Part shown: piece by piece, positions 1 through 9,802 of the stretch
Numbering within the stretch: position 1 is the stretch's first letter
How the letters are laid out: each line of letters begins with the position of its first letter
Assembly (NCBI RefSeq): GCF_028826155.1
Contig: NZ_JAQGPN010000001.1
Location: 1,245,501 to 1,309,500 of the forward strand
Reading direction: 5' to 3'
From: Mesorhizobium shangrilense
Lineage (GTDB): Bacteria > Pseudomonadota > Alphaproteobacteria > Rhizobiales > Rhizobiaceae
DNA: 64,000 nucleotides
Translations under genes and position numbers: made by a program
The notes under the pieces: generated by a model
The model's input: only the letters and a program-made list of their open reading frames with translations
Told to the model about the DNA's origin: nothing
Database searches by the model: none

Positions 1-620
1 ATGAACTCGTCCAGCGAGATGGTGAAGGAGACGAGCAGCGACGAGATGATCGCCGGCGCCACCATCGGCAGCGTCACCCGGCGGAAGGTGCCGAAGGCCG
101 TCTCGCCGAGGTCGGCGGAGGCTTCCTCCAGGCTTCGGTCAAAGCCGTCGAAGCCTGCCGTCAGCACCGTCATGGAGTAGGGGATGCAGATCAGCACATG
201 GCCCAGCACCACCGTGAGGAGGGAGAGTTCGAGCCCTAGCTGCAGCAGCACGATGAGCAGCGAGACGGCGACGATGATCTCCGGCAGCACTAGCGGCGCC
301 ATGATCAGGCCGTTGATGGGCCGCCGCCCGGGAAAGCGGTAGCGGGTGATGGCGCGTGCGGCGCAGATGCCGAGCACGGTGGAAATGAGCGCTGCCGCGA
401 CGCCCACCATCAGGCTGTTCCAGGCGGCCTCCAGAAGCGCGGGCGTCCTCGGCAGGTCCTGGTACCACTTGAGCGTGAGGCCCTGGAGGGGGAAGCGCGG
501 GGCGGCCGCCGTGTTGAGTGAGAAGATCGGCAGCAGCATCACCGGCAGGTAGAGGAACGCAATGTAGAGGAAGGCATAGACGGGCAGCCAGCCTGCCAGC
601 AGTCGGCGGACCGTACTCAT
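1..620 (-). CDS. ABC transporter permease, PotC/spermidine-putrescine type (3' end cut off by window)
   Basis: Inner-membrane permease subunit of a polyamine/opine-type ABC importer. The reading frame starts at the ATG complementary to 618-620 (MSTVRRLLAGWLPVYAF) and stays open to the window edge, so about 206 residues are visible and the C-terminus is missing. Several hydrophobic membrane segments are present. The EAA-type cytoplasmic loop (EEASADLGETAFGTFRRVTLP), which contacts the ATPase, lies near residue 165, and the frame leaves the window in the family's SFTISLDEF stretch. The start overlaps the stop of the upstream permease by 4 bases (ATGA), so the two are translationally coupled. 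The ATPase and binding protein are not in the window and should lie beyond base 1. The polyamine or related amine substrate is inferred from the family and from the neighbouring aminotransferase. Confidence 0.85.
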   Translation of the reverse strand, partial: MSTVRRLLAGWLPVYAFLYIAFLYLPVMLLPIFSLNTAAAPRFPLQGLTLKWYQDLPRTPALLEAAWNSLMVGVAAALISTVLGICAARAITRYRFPGRRPINGLIMAPLVLPEIIVAVSLLIVLLQLGLELSLLTVVLGHVLICIPYSMTVLTAGFDGFDRSLEEASADLGETAFGTFRRVTLPMVAPAIISSLLVSFTISLDEF

Positions 621-1534
621 CGGGCCATCCTCGCAAGTCCCCGCAGCAGGAGCACGGTCGCCGCCGCCATCGCGGTCACGACCGCCATGGTGGTCACCGA
701 CAGCGCCGCGCCGAGCGGCCAGTTCGCGCCCTTGCCGAACTGGACCTGGATGGCCGTGGCGATCATGACGCCGTCCTTGCCGCCGACCAGCTTGGGCGTC
801 ACGAAATCGCCGACGGTCGGGATCATCACGATGAGGATCGCCGAGATGACGCCGGGCAGCGACAGCGGCAGCGTCACGCGTACGAACCTGCGCAGCGGAC
901 CGTCGCCGAGGTCCGTCGCCGCCTCCAGCAGCGTGCGGTCGACCTTTTCCAGCGAGACGAAGATCGGTAGAACGGCGAAGGCGGCCCAGGCGTGGGTCAG
1001 GGTGATGACGACCGCCGTCGTGTTGTAGAGGAAGGCGGTGGACGGCTGGTCGATGACGCCGAGGCCCATCAGGCCCGAGTTCAGCACGCCGTTGAAGCCC
1101 AGCACGACCTTCCAGGACATCACCCTGAGCAGGTAGCTGGTCCAGAACGGAATTGTGATCAGGAACAGCCACAGGCTCTTGTGACGGCCGCCGTGGAACG
1201 GGATGAAGTAGGCGATCGGATAGGCGAGCACCACCGTCGCCGTGCTCACCACGAGAGCCACGAACAGCGAGCGCAGCAGGAGATCGCGGTAGATCGGCTC
1301 GGTCAGCGCGATGCGGTACTGCTCGAGCGTGAAGGTGCGGTCGATCGTCAGATAGTCCTGGGTCCAGAAGCTGTGCGCGATGACGACGATGATCGGCACG
1401 ACCAGCATGACCAGCGCGAAGGCGAGCGTCGGACTGATGAGGGCGAGCCCCTGCGCGGACTCGGATTGCAGCATCGTGCCACGGCGGAAACGGGAAGCGC
1501 TGACCTCGGCCGAGCGTTCCGCGACCGCCGTCAT
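617..1534 (-). CDS. ABC transporter permease, PotB type
   Basis: Partner permease of the PotC-like protein, 305 residues. A cytoplasmic N-terminus of about 30 residues is followed by a first membrane helix (LALISPTLAFALVMLVVPII) and at least five more. The EAA loop is EAATDLGDGPLRRFVRVTLP, around residue 205. Family members form the heterodimeric channel of spermidine/putrescine or opine importers. No good ribosome binding site precedes the ATG at 1534, and a later ATG at 1474 is a possible alternative. It is transcribed away from the aminotransferase at 1805, and the 270-base divergent gap holds a palindromic operator-like site. Confidence 0.9.
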   Translation of the reverse strand: MTAVAERSAEVSASRFRRGTMLQSESAQGLALISPTLAFALVMLVVPIIVVIAHSFWTQDYLTIDRTFTLEQYRIALTEPIYRDLLLRSLFVALVVSTATVVLAYPIAYFIPFHGGRHKSLWLFLITIPFWTSYLLRVMSWKVVLGFNGVLNSGLMGLGVIDQPSTAFLYNTTAVVITLTHAWAAFAVLPIFVSLEKVDRTLLEAATDLGDGPLRRFVRVTLPLSLPGVISAILIVMIPTVGDFVTPKLVGGKDGVMIATAIQVQFGKGANWPLGAALSVTTMAVVTAMAAATVLLLRGLARMAR

Positions 1535-1711
1535 TGGAGGGGGGCGTCCGCTGGCGTCGCGCGCGCCGTGCGGGTGCGGCCTGCAATTCGCGGCATGTCC
1601 GGTGCTTCCGGCATGCGATCCCCAGTCTGGTTCTGCGGCGGTTCCTGCGCCGATTGCCTTCCATCATGCGCATCCGCGCATTGAAATCAAGCGGGCTTTC
1701 TGGTTTATTGA

Positions 1712-1727
1712 TTGAACGGCCATTCAA
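1712..1727. promoter_or_regulatory. Palindromic operator-like box, TetR type
   Basis: TTGAACG-GC-CATTCAA is a 16-bp inverted repeat with one mismatch between the arms. It lies between the divergent permease operon and the aminotransferase, 77 bases before the aminotransferase ATG. A near copy lies at 6843-6858 before the Rieske gene. The shared form TTGAAYG-NN-CATTCAA resembles TetR-family operators. The regulator is not in the window. Confidence 0.6.
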
Positions 1728-1804
1728 AATGGACGTTGCAATGCGAGCGTTTGCAAGGGCTTTCGCGTTTGCTGACCTGCGCCAGACAAATCACGGTGAA
1801 TCGG

Positions 1805-3223
1805 ATGGCGGCCGCCAACGACCTCAGCAGGATCCTCCCCGCGGCAGTGGACGGCTTCGACGCGCAGCGTTCAGCCCAGCGCCACCTCATCCAGCCCTGG
1901 CCTGTGGCGAGTTCCATCGGCGCCACCGCGCTCGGGCTCATCGGCAGCGGCGAGGGTATCTACATCACCGATGGCGACGGCCGGCGGCTGATCGACGGGC
2001 CGGCCGGAATGTGGTGCGTCAATCTCGGCCACCGGCGCGAGGAACTGGCGCGCGCTCTCTACGAACAGGCGCTGCAGCTCTCCTACAACACCCCGTGGTA
2101 CACCATGAACGCGCCCTCGGCGCTGCTTGCCGAGCGGATCGCGGCCCACGCCCCTGTCGATCTCGGCCACGTTTTCTTCACCACGGGCGGGTCTTCCGCC
2201 GTCGAAACCGCGCTGCGCTTCATGCAGTTCATGAACAATGTGCGCGGACGCCGGGAGAAGAAGCTGATCCTGTCGCGCGGCGCCGCCTATCACGGCTCCA
2301 CCTACCTCACCGCCTCGCTCAACGGCCGCCCTCGCGAGCGCGACTGGATGGACGGCGTCGAGCAGCTCGTGGTGAAGCTTTCCTGCCCCGACCCCTTCCG
2401 CCGTCCGCCCGGCATGACCGTCGAAGGTTTCGCCGACCTGCTCATCGACGAGTTCCGCGAGGTGGTGGCGCGGATCGGCGCGGATCGGATCGGAGCTTTC
2501 GTCGCGGAGCCCGTGCAGGCTTCGGGCGGCGTCATCGTCCCGCCTCCCGGCTATCTGAAGCGCATCCGTCAGCTCTGCCGCGACAACGACATCCTCTACA
2601 TCTCCGACGAGGTCGTCACCGCGTTCGGACGCCTCGGGCACGTGTTCGCGTCCGGCGACGTGTTCGACCTCGAACCTGACATGATCACCTTCGCCAAGGG
2701 CGTGACCTCCGGCTACTTCCCGCTGGGCGGCGTCGTCATCTCCGAGCGGCTGCTCGAAGAACTGCGCCGCACCAACAGGCCGGACGCGCTGTTCGGCCAC
2801 GGGCTGACCTATTCCAGCCATCCAATCGGTTGCGCGGTGGCGCTGAGGAACCTCGACCTACTGGAAGCGGGTGCGCTCGAGCATGCGCGTGCCGTCGCGC
2901 CCTATTTCCAGGACAGGCTCAAGGAGCTGGAGGACCTGCCGCTGGTCGGCGAGGTGCGTGGCGTCGGCCTCATGGCCTGCATCGAATGCGTGGCCGATCG
3001 CCAGAGCAACAACCCTCTCGCGCTCGACAAGGATGTCGGCCGCCGCATCGACCAGCATTGCCAGGCGCTCGGCCTGCTCGTGCGGCCCCTCGTCAACATG
3101 TGCGTGATGTCGCCGCCGATCGTCATCACCACCGGCCAGATCGACGACATGGTGGCGATCCTGCGCGAAGGCATCTCGCGCACCATGGACGACCTGCGGC
3201 GCGATGGCGTGTGGCAGGGGTGA
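1805..3223 (+). CDS. Class III (omega) aminotransferase, aspartate aminotransferase superfamily
   Basis: PLP-dependent transaminase moving an amino group from an amine or omega-amino acid to a keto acid such as pyruvate. The chosen ATG at 1805 (MAAANDLSRI) gives 472 residues, the usual length. The frame is open upstream to 1712, but that extra sequence overlaps the palindrome and does not resemble the family. The cofactor-facing segment FISDEVVTAFGRLG-like (YISDEVVTAFGRLGHVF) and the Schiff-base lysine in MITFAKGVTSGYFPLGG are present. The distal part has the family's TYSSHPIGCAVALRNL stretch. Its divergent position beside Pot-type permeases suggests it deaminates the imported amine. The exact substrate (taurine, beta-alanine, putrescine or other) cannot be told. 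Confidence 0.9.
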   Translation: MAAANDLSRILPAAVDGFDAQRSAQRHLIQPWPVASSIGATALGLIGSGEGIYITDGDGRRLIDGPAGMWCVNLGHRREELARALYEQALQLSYNTPWYTMNAPSALLAERIAAHAPVDLGHVFFTTGGSSAVETALRFMQFMNNVRGRREKKLILSRGAAYHGSTYLTASLNGRPRERDWMDGVEQLVVKLSCPDPFRRPPGMTVEGFADLLIDEFREVVARIGADRIGAFVAEPVQASGGVIVPPPGYLKRIRQLCRDNDILYISDEVVTAFGRLGHVFASGDVFDLEPDMITFAKGVTSGYFPLGGVVISERLLEELRRTNRPDALFGHGLTYSSHPIGCAVALRNLDLLEAGALEHARAVAPYFQDRLKELEDLPLVGEVRGVGLMACIECVADRQSNNPLALDKDVGRRIDQHCQALGLLVRPLVNMCVMSPPIVITTGQIDDMVAILREGISRTMDDLRRDGVWQG

Positions 3224-3362
3224 GGGTGGAGAGCCAGCCGCGCGAGGCAGCGCATCATTATGGGAAAACCAACTGTGCAGTTTTCGCTGTCGTCGCCCTT
3301 TCCGTCGCAATGCGCATGGCCTTCACGGCGGCCCGCTTCTGGCCCTTAGCTCCCGGTAGGGA

Positions 3363-3557
3363 TCAAGCTGCCTTCCGCCGCAGGAGGCTTGCCAGCACGG
3401 TGCGCATTCCCGAATATTCAGGGCTATCGATTTTCACTTGCCAATCAGTACCACGCTTCCGAGGATACTTCACGCTGCGCAAAGCATCGCGGAATGCGTC
3501 TGGCGCGACACCTACGATCTCAGCCATGTCGGCGGCGGTTGTTTGCTTAATGGTCAT
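3363..3557 (-). CDS. Small hypothetical protein with helix-turn-helix-like N-terminus
   Basis: A 64-residue protein starting MTIKQTTAADMAEIVGVAPD. A good ribosome binding site (AGGAG, about 6 bases before the ATG) supports it as a real gene. The segment TTAADMAEIVGVAPDAFRDALR looks like a short helix-turn-helix, as in small excisionase or Cro-like proteins. The C-terminal half is basic (LLRRKAA). It lies alone in a locally AT-richer stretch between the aminotransferase and the orphan groEL, on the opposite strand. I recognise no named family, and the DNA-binding role is inference. Confidence 0.6.
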   Translation of the reverse strand: MTIKQTTAADMAEIVGVAPDAFRDALRSVKYPRKRGTDWQVKIDSPEYSGMRTVLASLLRRKAA

Positions 3558-5525
<1,968 letters not shown>

Positions 5526-5625
5526 GGCGTCGCCAGCAGGGACGAAAGCCCGGGCTGCGAGGGGCGCTCGCCTCTGCCGCGCGCAGTACCGAAGGGCGTC
5601 GGCGGACTTCGACCGTCTCCGCCGG

Positions 5626-6825
5626 TTATCTGCGGCTCAGCAGCGCCTCGTTGAGGCTCTTCATGTCCTTCTCGTCCGGCGCGCTTTCCAGCGCCAGGAC
5701 CGGCATGCATGCGCGCAGGTGGTCGTGGTGCGTGCGCACGCCAAACTCCAGGTCGGAGAGATAGAAGCCCCGGAACGCGTCCGAAAGCATGGATTCGTTC
5801 GACCAGACCGAAAGCTGGACGTCTTCGGCCATCGTGTCGCGGTCGATGCGAAAGGCGAGGTAGCGCGCCGCAGCCTGGGCTCGGTTCTCGTCGGCATAGC
5901 GGTACATTGCGCCGCGCAGCAGCGTCTCGCCGGTCGAGAGCGGGAATTCCTGGTAGAACTGGACCGATTCCGGCATCAGCGCGATCACCTGATTGGGGAA
6001 GATGCCGTAGTAGATCCACGCCTTGCGCAGGTGCTGCGGCAGGTGCGTGGGCTCGGGCGCGATGCTGACGTAGTTCCTGACGCTCCAGCGCCGCCCGGCA
6101 TGCGGATTGTAGCTCGCGAAGGAGCGTGAGACCCCGTTGACGAAGGGCTCGTCGAAATAGGTCGAGCCATAGAGGTCCTGCAGCGCGGGATGCGCCATCG
6201 CGACGTGGTAGCCCTCATTGTCCACGTCCCGCACCGACTTCCAATTGACCGGCGTCGTCTGCGTCCAGATGCCATAGGAGGGCCTCATGTCGGCGATGCC
6301 GTAGTGAGCAATTTCGTCGGTCACGGGGTGCATCAGCTCGGCCACGGAAGATTGCGCCCCCTGCCGGAAGCGGACGAAGACAAAACCCATCCAGATCTCC
6401 AGCTCGAGCGGCATCAAGCCGAATTCCGTCCGGTCGAGTTCGGGGAAGGAGCGCGGACGCGCCGCACCCCTCAAGGTGCCGTCGAGATTGTAGACCCAGC
6501 CGTGGAAGGGGCAGACGAGCGCGTTCTTGCAGCTTCCCTGCGTGTCGGCGACGACGCGGCTGCCGCGGTGGCGGCAGAGATTGTGGAAGGCGCGGATCTG
6601 GCCGTCTTTGCCCCGCACCACGAGCGCGCGTTCGCCGACGACGTCCATCGCCAGGTAGTCGCCGGCATTGGGCAGGTCCGAGACATGGCCGACGATCTGC
6701 CAATGGTTGCGGAACACGTGCTCCTTCTCAAGTTCGAGCAGGGCAGGGCTGTGATAACTCCAGCCGGGCAGGCCGCTTCGGTCCCAATCGTTCGGGACCT
6801 CCACATTGAGGATGTGGGCAGGCAT
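5626..6825 (-). CDS. Rieske [2Fe-2S] aromatic-ring-hydroxylating oxygenase, alpha subunit
   Basis: Terminal oxygenase component, 399 residues, that uses electrons from a separate reductase to oxidise an aromatic ring or an N-methyl/quaternary amine. The Rieske cluster ligands are Cys84 and His86 (CRH) and Cys105 and His108 (CPFH). The mononuclear iron site is in NEGYHVAMAH, with His206 and His212 and acidic residues just before. The length fits the GbcA/CntA-like amine oxygenases as well as ring dioxygenases. No beta subunit, ferredoxin or reductase is next to it. Its promoter region carries the same palindrome as the permease/aminotransferase promoter, suggesting that it acts on the imported compound. 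Confidence 0.9.
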   Translation of the reverse strand: MPAHILNVEVPNDWDRSGLPGWSYHSPALLELEKEHVFRNHWQIVGHVSDLPNAGDYLAMDVVGERALVVRGKDGQIRAFHNLCRHRGSRVVADTQGSCKNALVCPFHGWVYNLDGTLRGAARPRSFPELDRTEFGLMPLELEIWMGFVFVRFRQGAQSSVAELMHPVTDEIAHYGIADMRPSYGIWTQTTPVNWKSVRDVDNEGYHVAMAHPALQDLYGSTYFDEPFVNGVSRSFASYNPHAGRRWSVRNYVSIAPEPTHLPQHLRKAWIYYGIFPNQVIALMPESVQFYQEFPLSTGETLLRGAMYRYADENRAQAAARYLAFRIDRDTMAEDVQLSVWSNESMLSDAFRGFYLSDLEFGVRTHHDHLRACMPVLALESAPDEKDMKSLNEALLSRR

Positions 6826-6842
6826 GACTCGTCTCTAAATTG

Positions 6843-6858
6843 CTGAATGTTCATTCAA
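6843..6858. promoter_or_regulatory. Palindromic operator-like box, second copy
   Basis: CTGAATG-TT-CATTCAA contains a perfect inverted repeat TGAATG-TT-CATTCA at 6844-6857. It sits 18 bases upstream of the Rieske gene start and matches the site at 1712-1727. This is the position expected of a repressor operator. Confidence 0.6.
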
Positions 6859-6974
6859 TAGGATCATATTTTGTGTTCGTTTGCAATGGCTTATGGGTGT
6901 CGCGGTGTGATGGCTATGTCAGGATGTCGGTTAGCCGCTGGCGCATCGCGGAAATCTGTGGCATTCCCGATGCT

Positions 6975-6995
6975 TAGCCGAGGCACTGTCGGCTA
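6975..6995. repeat. Inverted repeat in the Rieske/amidotransferase intergenic region
   Basis: TAGCCGA (6975-6981), a 7-base spacer and TCGGCTA (6989-6995) form a perfect 7-bp inverted repeat 44 bases upstream of the amidotransferase ATG. It may be an operator or an RNA stem; nothing in the sequence decides which. Confidence 0.35.
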
Positions 6996-7038
6996 GCCGG
7001 TTTTGACGATATCCGGAGGCGAAAGTCGCGGAACATCC

Positions 7039-7752
7039 ATGGCGCAAGGCAGGCTCATCCTGATCCAGCATGATCGCGGTCCGCGTGACGACCGTGTTTC
7101 AGCCTGGGCGGCAAGCGCCGGCCTGTGCGCCGAGTATGTCTATCCGTTCGACGGCGATGCGTTGCCGCCCTTCGGCGAAGACATAGTAGGCAGTGTGATA
7201 TTCGGCGGCCCTTTCGAGGTATACGAGACGACCAAGTACCCGTTCCTCAAGGACGAGGCGCGATTCATCGAGGCGAGCCTGGCGCGTGGCGTGCCGCTCG
7301 TCGGCATCTGCCAGGGCGCGCAACAGATAGCGCACACGCTGGGCGGGCATGTCGGTCCGCCCGACGCTGGCCACTACGAATTCGGTTACTATTGTCTGAA
7401 TCCGACGTATGCAGGACGGGCGCTCTTCCCGGTCTCACTGTACATGGCGCAGGCGCATTTCCACACATTCGATGTACCGGCCGGCGCGGAGCTGCTGGCC
7501 TCGACGGAGCTCTTTCCGCATCAGGCGTTCCGCTATGGCGCTAGTGCCTACGCGTTCCAATTCCATCCGGAAGTCACGATCACGGGCTTCAAACGGATGC
7601 AGCAGCGGCTCGGCGGTCACTTTGCGAAGCCGGGGGCCCAACAACGCGACGAGCAGGACCGACTGATGCATGCGCATGACAGTGCGCAGGCTGCATGGTT
7701 TAACAATTTTCTCGAAGGGCTTTTTCGCAATCCGGACCGCAGCGCCGCGTGA
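7039..7752 (+). CDS. Class I glutamine amidotransferase-like protein
   Basis: A free-standing GATase1 domain of 237 residues. The catalytic triad is visible: nucleophile Cys in VGICQGAQQIAH and the His-Glu pair in FQFHPEVT. Proteins of this type hydrolyse glutamine or gamma-glutamyl compounds, or donate ammonia to a partner enzyme. The ATG at 7039 is preferred over an in-frame TTG at 7003, although its ribosome binding site is weak; a GGAGG at 7015-7019 is 19 bases away. It is divergent from the Rieske gene and 82 bases before the 2-oxoglutarate oxygenase on the same strand. A role in gamma-glutamylated amine breakdown is conceivable given the Pot-type permeases, but is not shown. Confidence 0.85.
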   Translation: MAQGRLILIQHDRGPRDDRVSAWAASAGLCAEYVYPFDGDALPPFGEDIVGSVIFGGPFEVYETTKYPFLKDEARFIEASLARGVPLVGICQGAQQIAHTLGGHVGPPDAGHYEFGYYCLNPTYAGRALFPVSLYMAQAHFHTFDVPAGAELLASTELFPHQAFRYGASAYAFQFHPEVTITGFKRMQQRLGGHFAKPGAQQRDEQDRLMHAHDSAQAAWFNNFLEGLFRNPDRSAA

Positions 7753-7834
7753 TGCGGCTTTGGGCATCTTTTCCAAATTCGCGGCGCAGTGTCCGGACAC
7801 ACCATGCATCAACCGCCGTGGAGGAGGCACGTGG

Positions 7835-8845
7835 ATGATCCCGACGATCGATATTTCCCCGCTGTTCGAGGGGCCAGCGGCTGCGCGAGAAGAAGCGGAT
7901 CGCCAGATAATGGAGGCGGCGTCCGGCATCGGCTTCGTGATCGTGCGGCGTTTTCCGGGAACCGAAGTGATCGAGCAGCCGCGGCGACGCAACCTGCTGC
8001 AGGTGTTCGCGCTGCCGCATGAGGAGAAGGCAAGGCTTCACCGCTGGAACTTCAATCAGACGAACGACAATGTCTGCCGCGGCTGGTTCACCTTGCAGGA
8101 CGGCATGATCGTCTATCAAGAGGGAATGGATATCGGCCCTGACATCGCCCATCCCCTGCATGTCTCGGATATCGCCGATCCCTTGCTTGAGCGGACGCCT
8201 GTCCCGTCAGAGGCGCTGGCGCCGGGTTGGCGGGCGGCCGCCGCCGGCTATTACCGCGCGATGGAGGCAGTTGGCCACGCGTTGATGCGCTCTGTCGCGC
8301 GGGCGCTGGGCTTGCACGAGACGGTCTTCGACGACGTTTTTCGTGGCGGCATCTCGACGCTGAGGCTATCCCGCTATGCACCTCAGCCGGGGGAGGACTC
8401 CGCGGGCGGCGAGATGCACGTCATCGCGCACGCGGGCGAACGTCGCCCGCTGGTGAGGCACGCACATGTCGATGCCGGATTCGTCACCCTGCACAAACAG
8501 GACGGCGGCCAATGCGTGCAGGTGCAGTCCCCTGGCGGCAGATGGATCGACGTGCCTATTGTCGACGGCGGCCTGACGGTGAACTTCGGCCAACTCCTGC
8601 GCTACTGGACTGGCGGCAGGGTTGCAGCCGCCCTTCACAGGATCGTCGCACCCCGTCAGGAGTGCCACTCCATCCCGTTCTTCTACGAACCGCGCGCAAA
8701 CGCCGAGATCGCGCCGCTGCCGCTGCCCGGCATCGCGCCCTTCGAGCCGTTCCTCTATGGCGACTATATATGGGACGCCGCGATGCGCTTTCCGGAGCAT
8801 CAAGGCATACACCACCTGCGGGAGCCGCGACGCAGAGCCCGTTGA
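7835..8845 (+). CDS. 2-oxoglutarate/Fe(II)-dependent oxygenase, isopenicillin N synthase family
   Basis: Non-haem iron oxygenase of 336 residues. The start is the ATG at 7835 (MIPTIDISPLFEG), seven bases after a GAGGAGG ribosome binding site, and the N-terminus is the typical IPxIDxSPL of this family. The Fe(II) facial triad is His and Asp in HAHVDAGFVTL plus the distal His in AALHRIVAP. The 2-oxoglutarate anchor region follows (RQECHSIPFFYEP). Members hydroxylate, desaturate or ring-close small molecules; the substrate is unknown. It probably shares a transcript with the amidotransferase. Confidence 0.88.
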   Translation: MIPTIDISPLFEGPAAAREEADRQIMEAASGIGFVIVRRFPGTEVIEQPRRRNLLQVFALPHEEKARLHRWNFNQTNDNVCRGWFTLQDGMIVYQEGMDIGPDIAHPLHVSDIADPLLERTPVPSEALAPGWRAAAAGYYRAMEAVGHALMRSVARALGLHETVFDDVFRGGISTLRLSRYAPQPGEDSAGGEMHVIAHAGERRPLVRHAHVDAGFVTLHKQDGGQCVQVQSPGGRWIDVPIVDGGLTVNFGQLLRYWTGGRVAAALHRIVAPRQECHSIPFFYEPRANAEIAPLPLPGIAPFEPFLYGDYIWDAAMRFPEHQGIHHLREPRRRAR

Positions 8846-9284
8846 GCGGTAGCGGGCGGGGCGCATCGCAAGATCGCGTCCGCCCGCGTTCCTGGCGCTA
8901 CAAACAAATGTCGCTGTGAGATTTGCCACATCGTTCTGTCCGCTCCAGCTGCAGTATCAGGGCAACTCGGTGGGGAGAGCACATGATGGCAGCCGAGATG
9001 CTGCCGCGCGCCACCTGCCGCCTTGACTGGAAACATGACTGTCGCAAGGCGCGCCCGGCCTCTCGTTCGCCGAACTGACGCAGCGTAAGCTCAACGTATT
9101 GAAAACTTGTGTGGTTTTTCCGCGACGCGGCCGAGATCGGCAGAATGCGTGGAAGTTTGACCGATTGAATGCCTGTTTGTGTTGTTTCTTGATGGTTACA
9201 AATGACGTAGCGTCATAGCATCGGTCGGAAACAAACGTGCCGTATTTTCGTTTCATGAGGAATTCGAAACCAAAGGCAACGGCC
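8846..9284. other. Intergenic region with a 15-bp palindrome
   Basis: No supported gene. ATGACG-TAG-CGTCAT at 9202-9216 is a perfect inverted repeat with a 3-base centre, 68 bases before the next gene. TTGATG at 9189-9194 could be a -35 box but has no good -10 partner. Confidence 0.5.
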
Positions 9285-9701
9285 ATGTTCGGAAAAGCGA
9301 AAGTTCCGGCCAAGAAGATGTCCCGGCTGCACGAGCACAACAGCCCGTTCTTTCCGGAACTGGCCTTGCGCCGTCGCTCCAACGAACATCCGATGGTGAT
9401 GTTCGCCGCACTGGCGGGCATCTGCCTCGGCTCGATGGCCCTGATCCCGACGGCCGGACCCGCACTGACTTCGGCCGAGCGCCCGACAGTGAAAACCGCC
9501 GAGTTTGTCGAGACGACTGGCAAAGGCGGCCGGCTGGCGCCTCGTTCCGAGAGAGAGATCGCCTGCTACGGTCAGGCGTGGGGGCACGAAGACGCCGAAT
9601 GCCTGATGATGATCGCCCGTGAGGCTGGTCACAAGGATGCCAGGCAGATCCGCATGATCGCAAGCGCCGAGCCCGACAGGCACCGGCCCAACATTTTCTG
9701 A
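9285..9701 (+). CDS. Hypothetical protein with one membrane segment
   Basis: A 138-residue protein from the ATG at 9285 (MFGKAKVPAKKMSRLHEHN). In-frame starts at 9237 (GTG) and 9255 (ATG) have no better ribosome binding site. A basic N-terminal tail is followed by one hydrophobic segment, VMFAALAGICLGSMALIP, around residues 42-60. The remainder is polar and presumably periplasmic, with two cysteines (EIACYGQ, DAECLMMI) spaced for a possible disulfide. A very strong terminator follows at once, so the gene is a single unit. I recognise no family or function. Confidence 0.65.
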   Translation: MFGKAKVPAKKMSRLHEHNSPFFPELALRRRSNEHPMVMFAALAGICLGSMALIPTAGPALTSAERPTVKTAEFVETTGKGGRLAPRSEREIACYGQAWGHEDAECLMMIAREAGHKDARQIRMIASAEPDRHRPNIF

Positions 9702-9734
9702 GACCTCCCCGCGCTCACTCCAGCGCACACTCAG

Positions 9735-9770
9735 CCCCTCATCGTTCCTGCCGATGAGGGGTTCTTTTTT
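9735..9770 (+). terminator. Rho-independent terminator
   Basis: A perfect 10-bp stem CCCCTCATCG / CGATGAGGGG with a 7-base loop, followed by TTCTTTTTT at 9762-9770. It ends transcription of the gene at 9285 and faces the convergent histidine kinase gene. Confidence 0.93.
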
Positions 9771-9802
9771 CCGTCGAAGGCCGATGCGGATCCGCCTGCG
9801 GC

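Noticed and set aside
518..1715. Plus-strand frames opposite the permease genes
   Set aside because: Antisense shadows. The minus-strand permeases have EAA loops, membrane helices and a coupled start/stop.
9036..9523. Minus-strand frames opposite the gene at 9285
   Set aside because: They cross the 8846-9284 gap without a ribosome binding site or family. The plus-strand gene has a membrane segment and a strong terminator.
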